From assembly GCA_964389545.1 (NCBI GenBank), contig CAYMDN010000012.1, forward strand, positions 1 to 33,892: DNA of 33,892 bases. Reading direction: 5' to 3'. The position numbers and the translations under genes were made by a program. The stretch comes from UMGS1781 sp964389545 (GTDB taxonomy: Bacteria; Bacillota; Clostridia; TANB77; CAG-508). Shown piece after piece: positions 1 to 9,023 of the stretch. A model generated the notes under the pieces. The model was not told the origin of the DNA, made no database searches, and was given only the letters and a program-made list of their open reading frames with translations. Numbering within the stretch: the stretch's first letter is position 1; each line of letters starts with the position of its first letter.

Positions 1-2055
1 AGACCAGCATCTGTAGTTAAAGAATTAGTTGAGAATTCAATTGATGCAGGCGCTACTAATATAATAGTTGAAGTGAAAAACGGAGGCATAAAAGAAATAA
101 AAATTATAGATAATGGTTCTGGAATCAGTACAGACGATATTGAATTTGCCTTTGAAAGACATGCTACAAGTAAAATTAGAAAAGCAGATGATTTACAAAC
201 AGTAAAATCAATGGGGTTCAGAGGAGAAGCTTTAGCAAGTATAGCTGCAATTTCAAACATTAAAATGATAACAAAAACAGAAGGCGAAACAATGGGACGC
301 CAAGTTGTTGTTGAAGGCGGGGAAATAATTGAGAACGAAGAAGCAGGAGCAAGCCAGGGAACAACAATAATTGTAAGCAACTTATTTTACAATACACCAG
401 TAAGGTATAAATTTTTAAAAAAAGATTACACAGAACTAGGTTATATAGAAGATGCAATAACAAGAATAGCATTAGCTAATCCAAGTGTTGCAATTAAGTT
501 AAGTAATGAAAACAAAACAATAATACAAACAACAGGAAATGGAGATTTAAAAACAGTAATATACAATATATATGGCAAAGAGGTAACAGATGGACTACTA
601 GAAGTAGACTACAAATATGAAGATATAGACGTAAAAGGATATGTAGGAAAACCAGAAATAGCAAGAGGAAATAGATCATATCAACTATTTTTTATAAATA
701 AAAGATATATAAAAGATAAAACATTATCAGCAGGTACAGAACAGGCTTTTAAAGGACTATTACCAATTGGAAAATATGGATTTTTAGTATTAAACTTAGA
801 TATAGATCCAAGTAAAATAGATGTAAATGTACATCCGACAAAATTAGAAATAAGATTTCAAGAAGAACAAAAAGTATTTAAGGCAGTATATCATTCAATA
901 AGAGAGAGCCTACTAAAGGGAGATTTAGTTAAGAATACAGAACATGAGGAAGAAAAACCAGCACATACAGTGCCTGCATTTGCAACTAACGAAAATAAAC
1001 AAGAAGTTGATGAAAGGCTAAAAGCGCCACTTTCAGAGTTAAAAGCGGATGATGAAGAGATACCACAAAAAACAAAAAAAATAGACTTGCCAAGTATAGA
1101 AGATGACACCGAAGAAGATAGAAAAAAATCAAAGCCATTAGGATTATTTAGCATGTTAAAAAAGAAGAACATTGAAGAAGAAGTTGAAAATAATGCAATT
1201 CAAGAAATATATGCAAATAGACAGGTGGACAGTTCAGTACCTACATTTGGTGAACATGAGTTGGAATATAAAAAAGAATTTGAAACTGCTTCAACAGATA
1301 ATCCAGTTGCATCAGAAGAATCTAAAAAAATAGATGAAGGTTTTGACGATATGTACAGAAAGACATTTGGTGTTGAAAAGGTAGAGAAAAAAGACAAAAT
1401 AGAAACAATGAGCACAAAATATGCAGACACTCCAAATATGTCTGTATTTGATAAAGACTATGACGATACAAAAATTCCTAATTACAAATTCTGTGGAATT
1501 GCATTTTCAACATATATAATCATAGAGATGGGAAATGAAATGTATATCATAGATCAACATGCAGCACATGAAAGAATTTTATATGAAGATATAAAAAAGA
1601 ACTTTTATAGTGATGCTGAAAAAGATTCTCAAATAATGCTATTACCAGATATAATTACATTGTCACACAAGGAAAAAGAAATAGTAAAAGAAAATACTGG
1701 CTTATTCAAAAAAGCTGGATTTATCATGGAAGAATTTGGAGATAACACAATAAGATTAATAGGTGTTCCTGCAATTTGTATGGAACTAGATACAAAAGAA
1801 TTATTTTTAGAAATATTAGATTCTATAGATACAGTTGCAATAACAGCAAAACAGGAAAAAGAAGATAAATTTATAGCAACCGTTGCATGCAAAGCTGCTG
1901 TAAAAGCAAAAATGGGATTAACAAAAGAAGAAGTTGATAGTCTAATGCAAAAGCTTTTAAGATTACCAAACCCATTTACATGCCCACATGGAAGACCTAC
2001 GGCTATAAAAATGGATAAAGCTGATTTAGAACGTAAGTTTAACAGGAGAAAGTGA
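1..2055 (+). CDS. mutL: DNA mismatch repair protein MutL (5' end cut by window)
   Basis: MutL couples mismatch recognition by MutS to strand incision. The reading frame is open from base 1, so roughly the first 20-25 residues lie outside; the first ATG inside the window (73) is internal, because the upstream in-frame residues RPASVVKELVENSIDAGAT are a core MutL motif. The GHKL ATPase motifs follow (DNGSGI, ATSKI, GFRGEALASIAAIS, and GTTIIVSNLFYNTPVR). A long charged linker, probably disordered, spans about 950-1440. The C-terminal domain carries DQHAAHERILYE, the metal-binding endonuclease motif of MutL homologues from bacteria without MutH, plus ACKAAVKA and CPHGRPT, so nicking activity is expected. 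The visible 684 residues already make it longer than many MutL proteins because of the linker. miaA follows after 10 bases, an arrangement common in bacteria. Identity is certain. Confidence 0.98.
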   Translation, partial: RPASVVKELVENSIDAGATNIIVEVKNGGIKEIKIIDNGSGISTDDIEFAFERHATSKIRKADDLQTVKSMGFRGEALASIAAISNIKMITKTEGETMGRQVVVEGGEIIENEEAGASQGTTIIVSNLFYNTPVRYKFLKKDYTELGYIEDAITRIALANPSVAIKLSNENKTIIQTTGNGDLKTVIYNIYGKEVTDGLLEVDYKYEDIDVKGYVGKPEIARGNRSYQLFFINKRYIKDKTLSAGTEQAFKGLLPIGKYGFLVLNLDIDPSKIDVNVHPTKLEIRFQEEQKVFKAVYHSIRESLLKGDLVKNTEHEEEKPAHTVPAFATNENKQEVDERLKAPLSELKADDEEIPQKTKKIDLPSIEDDTEEDRKKSKPLGLFSMLKKKNIEEEVENNAIQEIYANRQVDSSVPTFGEHELEYKKEFETASTDNPVASEESKKIDEGFDDMYRKTFGVEKVEKKDKIETMSTKYADTPNMSVFDKDYDDTKIPNYKFCGIAFSTYIIIEMGNEMYIIDQHAAHERILYEDIKKNFYSDAEKDSQIMLLPDIITLSHKEKEIVKENTGLFKKAGFIMEEFGDNTIRLIGVPAICMELDTKELFLEILDSIDTVAITAKQEKEDKFIATVACKAAVKAKMGLTKEEVDSLMQKLLRLPNPFTCPHGRPTAIKMDKADLERKFNRRK

Positions 2056-2065
2056 AAGGAAAAAA

Positions 2066-2983
2066 ATGAAACCAACAGTAATTGTAATTGGAGGACCGAC
2101 TGCTTCTGGAAAGAGTAAGTTGGCGGTAGAGCTTGCAAAAAGAATAAATGGTGAAATTATTTCTGCGGATTCAATGCAAATATATAAAGAAATGAATATA
2201 GGAACAGCCAAAGTAACAGAAAGTGAAATGCAAGGAATTTATCATTATATGATAAATATTGTGGAGCCAAATGAAAGATACAGTGTGTCTGCATATAAAA
2301 AAGAAGCGGAAGATTGTATTGAAAAAATTTTAACCAAGAATAAAACTCCAATTATAGTTGGAGGAACAGGACTATATATTGAAAGCTTAATATATGGAAT
2401 AGAATTTCAAGATGAAAAAATTGATGAAAAATATAGAAATGAACTTAATGATATTGCAGAAAAAGAAGGATTAGAAAAATTATATGAAGAAGCAAAAAAA
2501 ATTGATCCGGAGGCAATGGAGAAGATAAGCAGTAATGATAGAAAGAGAATTGTAAGAGTGCTAGAAATATATCATAAGACAGGTAAAACAAAAACTGAGC
2601 AAGAAATAGAGTCAAGAAAAAATGAGGTTAAATATAATTATAAACTTTTTGCAATTACAATAGAGAGAAAAAAATTATATAGTAGAATAGAAGATAGAGT
2701 TGACAAGATGATAGAAGAAGGACTTATACAAGAAGTTGAACAAATAAAAGAAAAGTACAACGAATTTCCAACAGCAATGCAAGGTCTAGGATATAAAGAA
2801 GTTGTACAGTATCTTGAAGGAGCCTTAACAAAGGAGGAAATGATAGATACATTAAAAAAGGAAACCAGACATTATGCAAAAAGACAGCTAACATGGTTTA
2901 GAAAATATCCAGAACTAATATGGCTAGATGGTGAAGATAATACAGATATAAACATAGATATAATATTAAAACAAATTAACTAA
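2066..2983 (+). CDS. miaA: tRNA dimethylallyltransferase MiaA
   Basis: MiaA transfers a dimethylallyl group to N6 of A37 in tRNAs that read codons starting with U, the first step toward ms2i6A. The N-terminal P-loop GGPTASGKS and the adjacent SADSMQIYKEMNIGTAK are diagnostic for this family. VGGTGLYIESLIYG and the KRQLTWFRK motif near the C-terminus (tRNA contact) are also present. The 305 residues match the usual length. The ATG is preceded by AAAGGA, and the gene starts 10 bases after the mutL stop, so the two are probably cotranscribed. Nothing in the sequence is unusual. Confidence 0.98.
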   Translation: MKPTVIVIGGPTASGKSKLAVELAKRINGEIISADSMQIYKEMNIGTAKVTESEMQGIYHYMINIVEPNERYSVSAYKKEAEDCIEKILTKNKTPIIVGGTGLYIESLIYGIEFQDEKIDEKYRNELNDIAEKEGLEKLYEEAKKIDPEAMEKISSNDRKRIVRVLEIYHKTGKTKTEQEIESRKNEVKYNYKLFAITIERKKLYSRIEDRVDKMIEEGLIQEVEQIKEKYNEFPTAMQGLGYKEVVQYLEGALTKEEMIDTLKKETRHYAKRQLTWFRKYPELIWLDGEDNTDINIDIILKQIN

Positions 2984-3002
2984 AGAAGGGAGGATGCGTA
3001 CG

Positions 3003-4415
3003 ATGGCAGTGCAAAAGAAACCTACAAAATCCACAAGACCTAAGAAATCGACAACTAATGTAAAAGCAACAAAGACAACAAAACCAGTAAATTCAGCAAA
3101 ACAAATAAAAACAACAAGACCAGTAAATCCAAATAATAAGAAAAAAAAGAAAAACTCATTAACAAAAGAGCAAAAAAGAGCAATACGTGGGGCTATACAA
3201 ATTGTAGTATTATCAGCAATTATTTGTATGATTACATTTATATTTTATTTGGCTGCAAAATATGCGGTAAAGCCATCAGATGCATTATTAGTAGAAGAAG
3301 GAAAGATATCTGAAACCGAGAATATAGAAGGATATATTATAAGAGATGAAAGAATCGTTAATAGTCAGAACCTAGATACAGGACTAATTGAAATTAAGAG
3401 TGATGGAGAAAAAGTAGCCAAGAATGAAAAAATATTTAGATATAAAACTTCTAATGAAGCAGAAATAACAGCACAAATTGAAAGCTTAAACAACCAAATT
3501 CAAGAAGCAATATCAGGACAGTCAAATTTATTATCTAGTGATATAATGGCACTAGATGCGCAAATTGATAAAATATCAGCAAAAACAGTGAATGTAAATA
3601 ACTTACAAACTATTGCAGAAAATAAAAAAGATATTAGCAATTATATGGCAAAGAAAGCAAAAATCGCTGGAGATGCAAGCCCAGCAACCTCGTATATAAA
3701 TGGGTTAATAGCTCAGAAAACAGAATTAGAAAATCAATTAACGGCTGGTTCAAATTATGAAATTTCTCCTATCAGTGGGGTAGTATCATATAGAGTAGAT
3801 GGGTTAGAAGAAGTACTAACACCAAGTAAAATACCAGAAATAACATCAGCATATTTAGAAAGCTTAGGAATAAAAAGTAGTCAAGCAATTTCAAAAAATT
3901 CTTCAAGAGGAAAAGTTATAAATAGTTTTGCTTGTTACATAGCTATTTCACGAAAAGCTGATTCAGATAATAAAGTAGAAGAAGGAGACAAAATAAATAT
4001 AAAGATTCCATCAGACAAGGTAGTAAGAGCAACAGTAGAAAACGTTAAAAATGAGGGCGACAAAGATTTGATAATTCTTAAAATAACTCAAGGTGTAGAA
4101 GACTTAATAAAATATAGAAAAGCAAATTTCGAAATTATATGGTGGGAAAAAGAAGGACTGAAAGTACCAAAGTCTGCAATAATTTATGAGAATGGAAGAA
4201 GCTATGTTGTAAGAAATAGAGCAGGTGCAAAAACAAAAATTTTAGTAAAAATTTTAAGAGAAAATGAAAATTATAGCATTATAGGAACTTATTCAGTTGA
4301 AGAATTGAAAGAATTAGGATTTTCACCGACAGAAATTAGTAATATGAGAAAAATTAATATATATGACGAAATACTAGTCAATCCACAAGTAAAAGATATT
4401 CAAAGTAATATTTAA
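3003..4415 (+). CDS. HlyD-like membrane-anchored periplasmic-adaptor-type protein
   Basis: The protein (470 aa) has a Lys/Thr/Pro-rich cytoplasmic tail of about 60 residues, one membrane segment (about 63-87), and an extracellular part with a split lipoyl-like half (EGYIIRDERIV...GEKVAKNEKIF), a helical hairpin (about 150-250) and a second half (YEISPISGVVSYRVDG). This is the layout of HlyD/membrane-fusion proteins, which in monoderms are often orphans of unknown role. I chose the ATG at 3003: the alternative at 2994 directly abuts the GGGAGG ribosome site (2988-2993), whereas 3003 lies 9 bases beyond it. It follows miaA and ends at a terminator. No ABC or RND transporter partner is adjacent. 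The class assignment is fairly secure; the function is unknown. Confidence 0.72.
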   Translation: MAVQKKPTKSTRPKKSTTNVKATKTTKPVNSAKQIKTTRPVNPNNKKKKKNSLTKEQKRAIRGAIQIVVLSAIICMITFIFYLAAKYAVKPSDALLVEEGKISETENIEGYIIRDERIVNSQNLDTGLIEIKSDGEKVAKNEKIFRYKTSNEAEITAQIESLNNQIQEAISGQSNLLSSDIMALDAQIDKISAKTVNVNNLQTIAENKKDISNYMAKKAKIAGDASPATSYINGLIAQKTELENQLTAGSNYEISPISGVVSYRVDGLEEVLTPSKIPEITSAYLESLGIKSSQAISKNSSRGKVINSFACYIAISRKADSDNKVEEGDKINIKIPSDKVVRATVENVKNEGDKDLIILKITQGVEDLIKYRKANFEIIWWEKEGLKVPKSAIIYENGRSYVVRNRAGAKTKILVKILRENENYSIIGTYSVEELKELGFSPTEISNMRKINIYDEILVNPQVKDIQSNI

Positions 4416-4666
4416 AGATATAATAAAGTAATTCCTTTATTTAAGGGAATTACTTTTTTCTTAATTCTAGGATGTTTAAATTCTTTTCTAACCATATTTA
4501 GCAAAACTTGCCCCTTATGATAACCATGAATTACAATTACTTCTTTAATATTAGAAGGTAATGTTTCAAATAATTTTTCTAGGTGATAAGTAGCTTCCAA
4601 AAGCTCCATATCGTGCAAATCTATAGTTACTTTATCTTCTTCAAGAATAAATAAATCTTCATACAT
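4412..4666 (-). CDS. Small stand-alone Smr-domain protein
   Basis: This 84-residue protein is essentially one Smr domain, the nuclease/DNA-binding domain found at the C-terminus of MutS2 and as free-standing proteins. The motifs IDLHDMELLEA (the LDLHG-type motif, with D in place of G) and VIVIHGYHKGQVL (the HGxG-type loop, here HGYHKG) are visible. The ATG is the first start after an in-frame TGA and is preceded by GAAGGAG. Its stop overlaps the stop of the convergent HlyD-like gene by 3-4 bases, and its last codons encode the neighbour's terminator. Stand-alone Smr proteins can bind or nick nucleic acid; with HGxG altered, activity is uncertain. Confidence 0.8.
   Translation of the reverse strand: MYEDLFILEEDKVTIDLHDMELLEATYHLEKLFETLPSNIKEVIVIHGYHKGQVLLNMVRKEFKHPRIKKKVIPLNKGITLLYL
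4425..4459 (+). terminator. Intrinsic terminator of the mutL-miaA-HlyD operon, inside the smr coding sequence
   Basis: An 11-bp perfect stem (4425-4435 with 4446-4456) and a 10-base loop lead into a run of T (4454-4459). It lies 10 bases after the HlyD-like stop and within the last codons of the convergent smr gene. On the minus strand the bases after the stem are a poor U-tract. Confidence 0.85.
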
Positions 4667-4689
4667 TTTAGCTCAATCTCCTTCAAAAA

Positions 4690-4718
4690 ATTTTAACAAA
4701 TAATACTATAAAAGTCAA
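4690..4718 (-). promoter_or_regulatory. Promoter of the Smr-domain gene
   Basis: Read on the minus strand, TTGACT (4718-4713) is separated by 17 bases from TAAAAT (4695-4690), a good vegetative-type promoter. Its -35 box lies in the left arm of the palindrome at 4714-4731. Confidence 0.75.
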
Positions 4719-4731
4719 CAAAATTGTTGAC
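4714..4731. promoter_or_regulatory. 18-bp palindrome holding both divergent -35 boxes (possible operator)
   Basis: The sequence is GTCAACAA-AA-TTGTTGAC, with perfect 8-bp arms and a 2-base centre. Each arm contains the outward-facing TTGAC of one promoter. The symmetry extends beyond the -35 hexamers, which suggests a dimeric regulator site, though it is not proof of one. Confidence 0.55.
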
Positions 4732-4755
4732 ATTAAAGGATATTAGATATAAAAT
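4727..4755 (+). promoter_or_regulatory. Promoter of cca
   Basis: A consensus TTGACA (4727-4732), a 17-base spacer and TAAAAT (4750-4755) lie about 25 bases before the cca start, which is itself preceded by AGGAGGG. Confidence 0.82.
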
Positions 4756-4778
4756 ATTATTGGCTTTTAGGAGGGAAA

Positions 4779-6044
4779 ATGGGAATCGAAAATATTGCTA
4801 AAAAAATAAAGGATAATGGAGGTAATGTTTATTTAGTTGGTGGTGCTGTAAGAGATACTATTTTAGACAGACCGATAAAAGATGAAGATTACTGCGTTAC
4901 AGGATTTTCAGGTAATAAATTTCTAGATGTATTTCCAGAAGCTAAAGTACAAGGAAAGTCTTTTGCCGTCTATGTCTTAGATGGAAAAGAATTTGCACTT
5001 GCAAGAAAAGAGACGAAAATAGGAAAAGGACATAAGGAATTCGAAATTGAAGTAGATGAAAATATAACGATTGAAGAAGATTTAAGACGTAGAGATATAA
5101 CAATAAATTCAATGGCTCAAGATGTAAATACAAAAGCAATAATAGATCCTTTTGAAGGAAGAACAGATTTAAAAAACAGAATAATTAGAGCAACAAGCGA
5201 AAAATTTAAAGAGGATCCGTTGAGAGTATATAGAGTTGCACGAATTGCAGCAATGTTAGGATTTGAAATAGATGATGACACCATAAAATTAATGCATAGC
5301 TTAAGAAATGAACTAGAAAGTCTATCTAAAGAAAGGGTATTTACAGAATTTCGTAGGGCACTTGAAACAGACAAACCTTCAATCTTTTTTAATGCTTTAA
5401 AAAAGGCAAAAGTTTTAGATGTGCATTTTAAAGAGATATATGATTTAATAGGTGCAATTCAACCAAAAAAATATCATCCAGAAGGAGATAGCTATAATCA
5501 CACAATGTTAGCACTAGACAATAGCGCAAAAATTACAACAAATGTTAGACTGAGATTTTGTGCATTGGTACATGATTTAGGAAAAGGAAGAACTCCAAAA
5601 GAAATTTATCCGCATCATTATAACCATGAAAAAAATGGTGTAGATCCATTAAAGGAATTATCAAAAAGAATAGGGGTACCAAATAGCTGGCATAAGAGTG
5701 CACTAACATCAGTGTTAGAGCATATGAAAGGTGGAATTTTCTATAAGATGACAGTTGCGAAACAAGTGAGTTTTATAGAAAAAATAGATAAATCACAATT
5801 AGGACTAAGTGGCTTACAAACAGTAGTGTATTGTGATAGATGTAGAGAATTAAATCCAACAAAGGAAAACATTATAGATGAACAATATAATTTTGTAAAG
5901 CTAGGAAATAAAGTTTTAAAAGCTATTGATGGAGAATATATACAAACCAAATATAATCTAGCTCCTGGAAAAGAATTTGGTAAAAAACTTCATGAAGAAA
6001 GAGTCAAATGGTTAAAGAAAAATATAAACAAATTCAAAAAATAG
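4779..6044 (+). CDS. cca: CCA tRNA nucleotidyltransferase with HD domain
   Basis: The enzyme adds or repairs the 3' CCA end of tRNA. The class II nucleotidyltransferase head is clear: GGAVRD (21-26), the acidic pair in KDEDY (35 and 37) that binds metal, and RRRDITINSMA (103-113), the neck motif. The C-terminal half has an HD phosphohydrolase domain (YHPEGDSYNHT, then ALVHDLGKG, then YPHHYNHE), as in the E. coli-type enzyme, which also removes 2',3'-cyclic phosphate. The 421 residues match that subtype rather than the shorter Bacillus form without an HD domain. It has its own promoter and strong ribosome site. aspS starts 30 bases downstream and is probably in the same transcript. Confidence 0.95.
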   Translation: MGIENIAKKIKDNGGNVYLVGGAVRDTILDRPIKDEDYCVTGFSGNKFLDVFPEAKVQGKSFAVYVLDGKEFALARKETKIGKGHKEFEIEVDENITIEEDLRRRDITINSMAQDVNTKAIIDPFEGRTDLKNRIIRATSEKFKEDPLRVYRVARIAAMLGFEIDDDTIKLMHSLRNELESLSKERVFTEFRRALETDKPSIFFNALKKAKVLDVHFKEIYDLIGAIQPKKYHPEGDSYNHTMLALDNSAKITTNVRLRFCALVHDLGKGRTPKEIYPHHYNHEKNGVDPLKELSKRIGVPNSWHKSALTSVLEHMKGGIFYKMTVAKQVSFIEKIDKSQLGLSGLQTVVYCDRCRELNPTKENIIDEQYNFVKLGNKVLKAIDGEYIQTKYNLAPGKEFGKKLHEERVKWLKKNINKFKK

Positions 6045-6074
6045 AATAAGGAGTTTATCAAGGAGGAAGGACAT

Positions 6075-7844
6075 ATGAACAAATACAGAACACATAATTG
6101 TGGTGAATTAAGAGCAAAAAATGAAGATGAAAAAGTAACAATAGCAGGATGGGTACAAACTGTAAGAGATCTTGGAGGATTATTCTTTGCAGATATAAGG
6201 GATCAATATGGTATAACACAAGTTGTTACATCAGATGAAAAATTAATAGAAGAAGTGTCTAAAATACCTGTAGAATCTACAGTATCTGTAACTGGAACGG
6301 TTAGAATAAAAGATGTTCCAAATAAAAATATAGCAACAGGTGAAATTGAGATAGTAATCGAAAAATATGAAGTATTAGGAAAAAGATTAAATCTATTACC
6401 ATTCGAAATTAACGATGATAAAGAAGTAAAAGAAGATTTAAGATTACAATATAGATTTTTAGATTTAAGAAATGAGAAATTAAAAAACAATATATTATTA
6501 AGAGCAAAAGTTATACAATATCTAAGAACTCAAATGACTGCAAAAGGATTTACAGAAGTTCAAACACCAATACTAACAAGCTCATCACCAGAAGGCGCAA
6601 GAGATTACTTAGTACCAAGTAGAGTACATCCAGGTAAATTTTACGCATTACCACAAGCACCTCAACAATTTAAACAATTATTGATGGTATCTGGATTTGA
6701 TAAATATTTCCAAATAGCACCATGCTTTAGAGACGAAGATGCAAGAGCAGATAGGGCACCGGGTGAATTTTACCAACTAGATTTGGAAATGAGCTTTGCA
6801 ACACAAGAAGACGTATTTGAAGTTGTAGAAGAAGTTATATATAATACTTTTAAAGAATTTTCAAAGAAAAAAATCAATAATTATCCATTCCAAAGAATTG
6901 CATATAAAGAATCAATGTTGAAATATGGATCAGACAAGCCAGACTTAAGAAATCCATTAATAATTACAGATGTAACAGACATATTTAAGAATGTTGATTT
7001 TAACGCATTTAAAGGTAAAACAGTAAGAACAATAGTATTACCAGATGCAAATGATATATCAAGAAAATTCTATGATGGAATGACAGAATTTGCTACATCA
7101 CAAGACTGTGGAGCAAAAGGACTAGCATGGTTGAAAATAATAGAAAATAATGAACTACAAGGTGGAATTTCTAAATTTATAGATGAAGAAACAAAAAATA
7201 AATTAATGGAAACAACAGGAGCAAAAGCAGGAACATCAATGTTATTTGTTGCAGATGAAGAAGATGTTGTAGCAGGAATAGCAGGAAAAATAAGAACAGA
7301 AGCAGGAAATAGATTAAACTTAATAGAAAATGATAGATATGAATTTTGCTGGATAGTTGATTTCCCAATGTTTGAATTAGATGATGAAGGGAATGTGGCA
7401 TTTAGCCATAATCCATTCTCAATGCCACAAGGTGGATTAGAAGCGTTAAATACAAAAAATCCTTTAGAAATAAACGCATATCAATATGACTTAGTATGTA
7501 ATGGTGTTGAATTATCATCAGGAGCAGTTAGAAATCATGATCCAGAAATAATGGTAAAAGCATTTGAAATTGCAGGATATGAAAAAGAAGTAATATTCAA
7601 AAAATTTCCAGCACTATTTAATGCATTCCATTATGGTGCACCACCACATGCTGGAATTGCACCAGGTGTAGACAGAATGATAATGTTAATTGCAGATGAA
7701 CCAAATATTAGAGAAGTTATAGCATTCCCAATGAATAGTAAAGCACAAGACCTACTAATGGGAGCACCAGGAGAGGTAACAGAAAAACAATTAAACGAAA
7801 TACATATCAAAGTAGATGTAAAAGAAAAGCAAAAAGAAGAATAA
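6075..7844 (+). CDS. aspS: Aspartate--tRNA ligase
   Basis: This class II synthetase attaches aspartate to tRNA-Asp. The N-terminal OB-fold anticodon domain (about 1-105) begins with NCGELRAKN and includes GWVQTVRDLGG. It is followed by the catalytic core: motif 2 in FRDEDARADRAPGEFYQLDLEMSF, the inserted bacterial GAD domain in the middle, and motif 3 in GIAPGVDRMIMLIADE. The 589 residues are normal. The ATG follows AAGGAGGAAGG. The motifs PGEFYQLD and FSHNPFSMPQGG differ from the Bacillus-type HHPFTMP version and resemble the form I recall from alphaproteobacteria. With that type it is not possible to say from sequence alone whether it also charges tRNA-Asn. No T-box leader is present in the short upstream gap. 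Confidence 0.97.
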   Translation: MNKYRTHNCGELRAKNEDEKVTIAGWVQTVRDLGGLFFADIRDQYGITQVVTSDEKLIEEVSKIPVESTVSVTGTVRIKDVPNKNIATGEIEIVIEKYEVLGKRLNLLPFEINDDKEVKEDLRLQYRFLDLRNEKLKNNILLRAKVIQYLRTQMTAKGFTEVQTPILTSSSPEGARDYLVPSRVHPGKFYALPQAPQQFKQLLMVSGFDKYFQIAPCFRDEDARADRAPGEFYQLDLEMSFATQEDVFEVVEEVIYNTFKEFSKKKINNYPFQRIAYKESMLKYGSDKPDLRNPLIITDVTDIFKNVDFNAFKGKTVRTIVLPDANDISRKFYDGMTEFATSQDCGAKGLAWLKIIENNELQGGISKFIDEETKNKLMETTGAKAGTSMLFVADEEDVVAGIAGKIRTEAGNRLNLIENDRYEFCWIVDFPMFELDDEGNVAFSHNPFSMPQGGLEALNTKNPLEINAYQYDLVCNGVELSSGAVRNHDPEIMVKAFEIAGYEKEVIFKKFPALFNAFHYGAPPHAGIAPGVDRMIMLIADEPNIREVIAFPMNSKAQDLLMGAPGEVTEKQLNEIHIKVDVKEKQKEE

Positions 7845-7880
7845 TTAAAACTAGAAATAGTTAAAAAAGGAGAGATTTTT

Positions 7881-9017
7881 ATGTTAAAGAAAGTTGCTAT
7901 TATCACAAATGGAGGAGATTGTCCAGGATTAAATGCAGTTATTAGAGCTATTGTAAAAACTGCAGAAACAAATGGAGTAGAATGTTATGGATATATAGAA
8001 GGATATAGAGGACTATATGAAAATAACTATATAAAATTAGATTCAAATGGAAGTGCTTCAGGATTGCTACATAGAGGTGGAACAATAATTGGAGCATCAA
8101 ATAGCACAAACTTATTTAACTTAAAAATAGAAGAAAATGGGGAAACAGTATATCGAGATGTATCAGATATATGTGTTGAGAATGTCCGACGAGCAGGATT
8201 TGATTGCATATTCACACTAGGTGGAGATGGAACACAAAAATCAGCAAGAGATTTTTCTCTAAAAGGATTAAATATAATAGGAGTACCAAAAACTATAGAT
8301 AACGATGTTGCACATTGTGAAACAACTTTTGGATATAATACAGCTGTATCAGTTGCATCAGAAGCATTAGATAGATTACATTCAACAGCTGAATCACATC
8401 ATAGAGTTATGGTATTAGAGGTTATGGGAAGATATGCAGGATGGATAGCATTAGAATCTGCAATCGCAGGTGGTGCTGACGTTGCATTAATTCCAGAAAT
8501 TCCATATGACATAAATAGTGTTGTAGCAAAAATAAATAAAAGAAAATCAGAGGGTAAAAAATTTAGCATAGTTGTAGTCTCAGAAGGTGCAAAACCAAAA
8601 GATGGTGAGATGGTTGTTAAGAAAACACTTGACGATGGAAAAGGACTAGATAATATAAGATTAGGTGGAATTGGAGAACAACTTGCAGAAGAAATAGAAG
8701 AAAGAACAGGAATGGTTTCAAGAAATACAGTATTAGGATATGTACAAAGAGGTGGAACCCCAACAGCCTATGATAGAGTATTATCTACGAAATATGGTTA
8801 TAAAGCAATGGAACTAGCATTACAAGAAAAATTCAATGTTTTAGTAACTTTAAAAAATGGAAGACTAGACTATGTGTCTCTAGAAGATGTTGTTGGAAAC
8901 AACAAAGAAATTGGAGCACGTTCAGGAGGAACAGCAACAACTAACATTAAGAGGATTTCAATGGATAACGATTTAATAAGAGTTGCCAGAAATTTAGGAA
9001 TGTGCTTAGGAGATTAA
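7881..9017 (+). CDS. pfkA: 6-phosphofructokinase
   Basis: The enzyme phosphorylates fructose 6-phosphate in the committed step of glycolysis. Visible motifs are NGGDCPGLNAVIRA at the nucleotide end, LGGDGTQKSA, the catalytic PKTIDNDV, the substrate loop VMVLEVMGRYAGWIAL, and QRGGTPTAYDR. GGDG with glycine usually indicates ATP use, while the lysine in PKTIDND is shared with pyrophosphate-dependent enzymes. The combination is known in ATP-dependent members of the longer subgroup, so ATP is the best guess. The 378 residues exceed the roughly 320 of the classic bacterial enzyme. AAAAGGAGAG precedes the ATG, and a terminator follows at 9040-9063. Confidence 0.95.
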   Translation: MLKKVAIITNGGDCPGLNAVIRAIVKTAETNGVECYGYIEGYRGLYENNYIKLDSNGSASGLLHRGGTIIGASNSTNLFNLKIEENGETVYRDVSDICVENVRRAGFDCIFTLGGDGTQKSARDFSLKGLNIIGVPKTIDNDVAHCETTFGYNTAVSVASEALDRLHSTAESHHRVMVLEVMGRYAGWIALESAIAGGADVALIPEIPYDINSVVAKINKRKSEGKKFSIVVVSEGAKPKDGEMVVKKTLDDGKGLDNIRLGGIGEQLAEEIEERTGMVSRNTVLGYVQRGGTPTAYDRVLSTKYGYKAMELALQEKFNVLVTLKNGRLDYVSLEDVVGNNKEIGARSGGTATTNIKRISMDNDLIRVARNLGMCLGD

Positions 9018-9023
9018 CATGTA

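Noticed and set aside
260..472. Antisense leucine- or serine-rich reading frames opposite genes across the window
   Set aside because: They are low-complexity shadows of AT-rich genes, without ribosome sites or recognisable motifs.
6045..6074. T-box leader for aspS or argS
   Set aside because: The upstream gaps are 30-76 bases and lack the T-box sequence and specifier stem.
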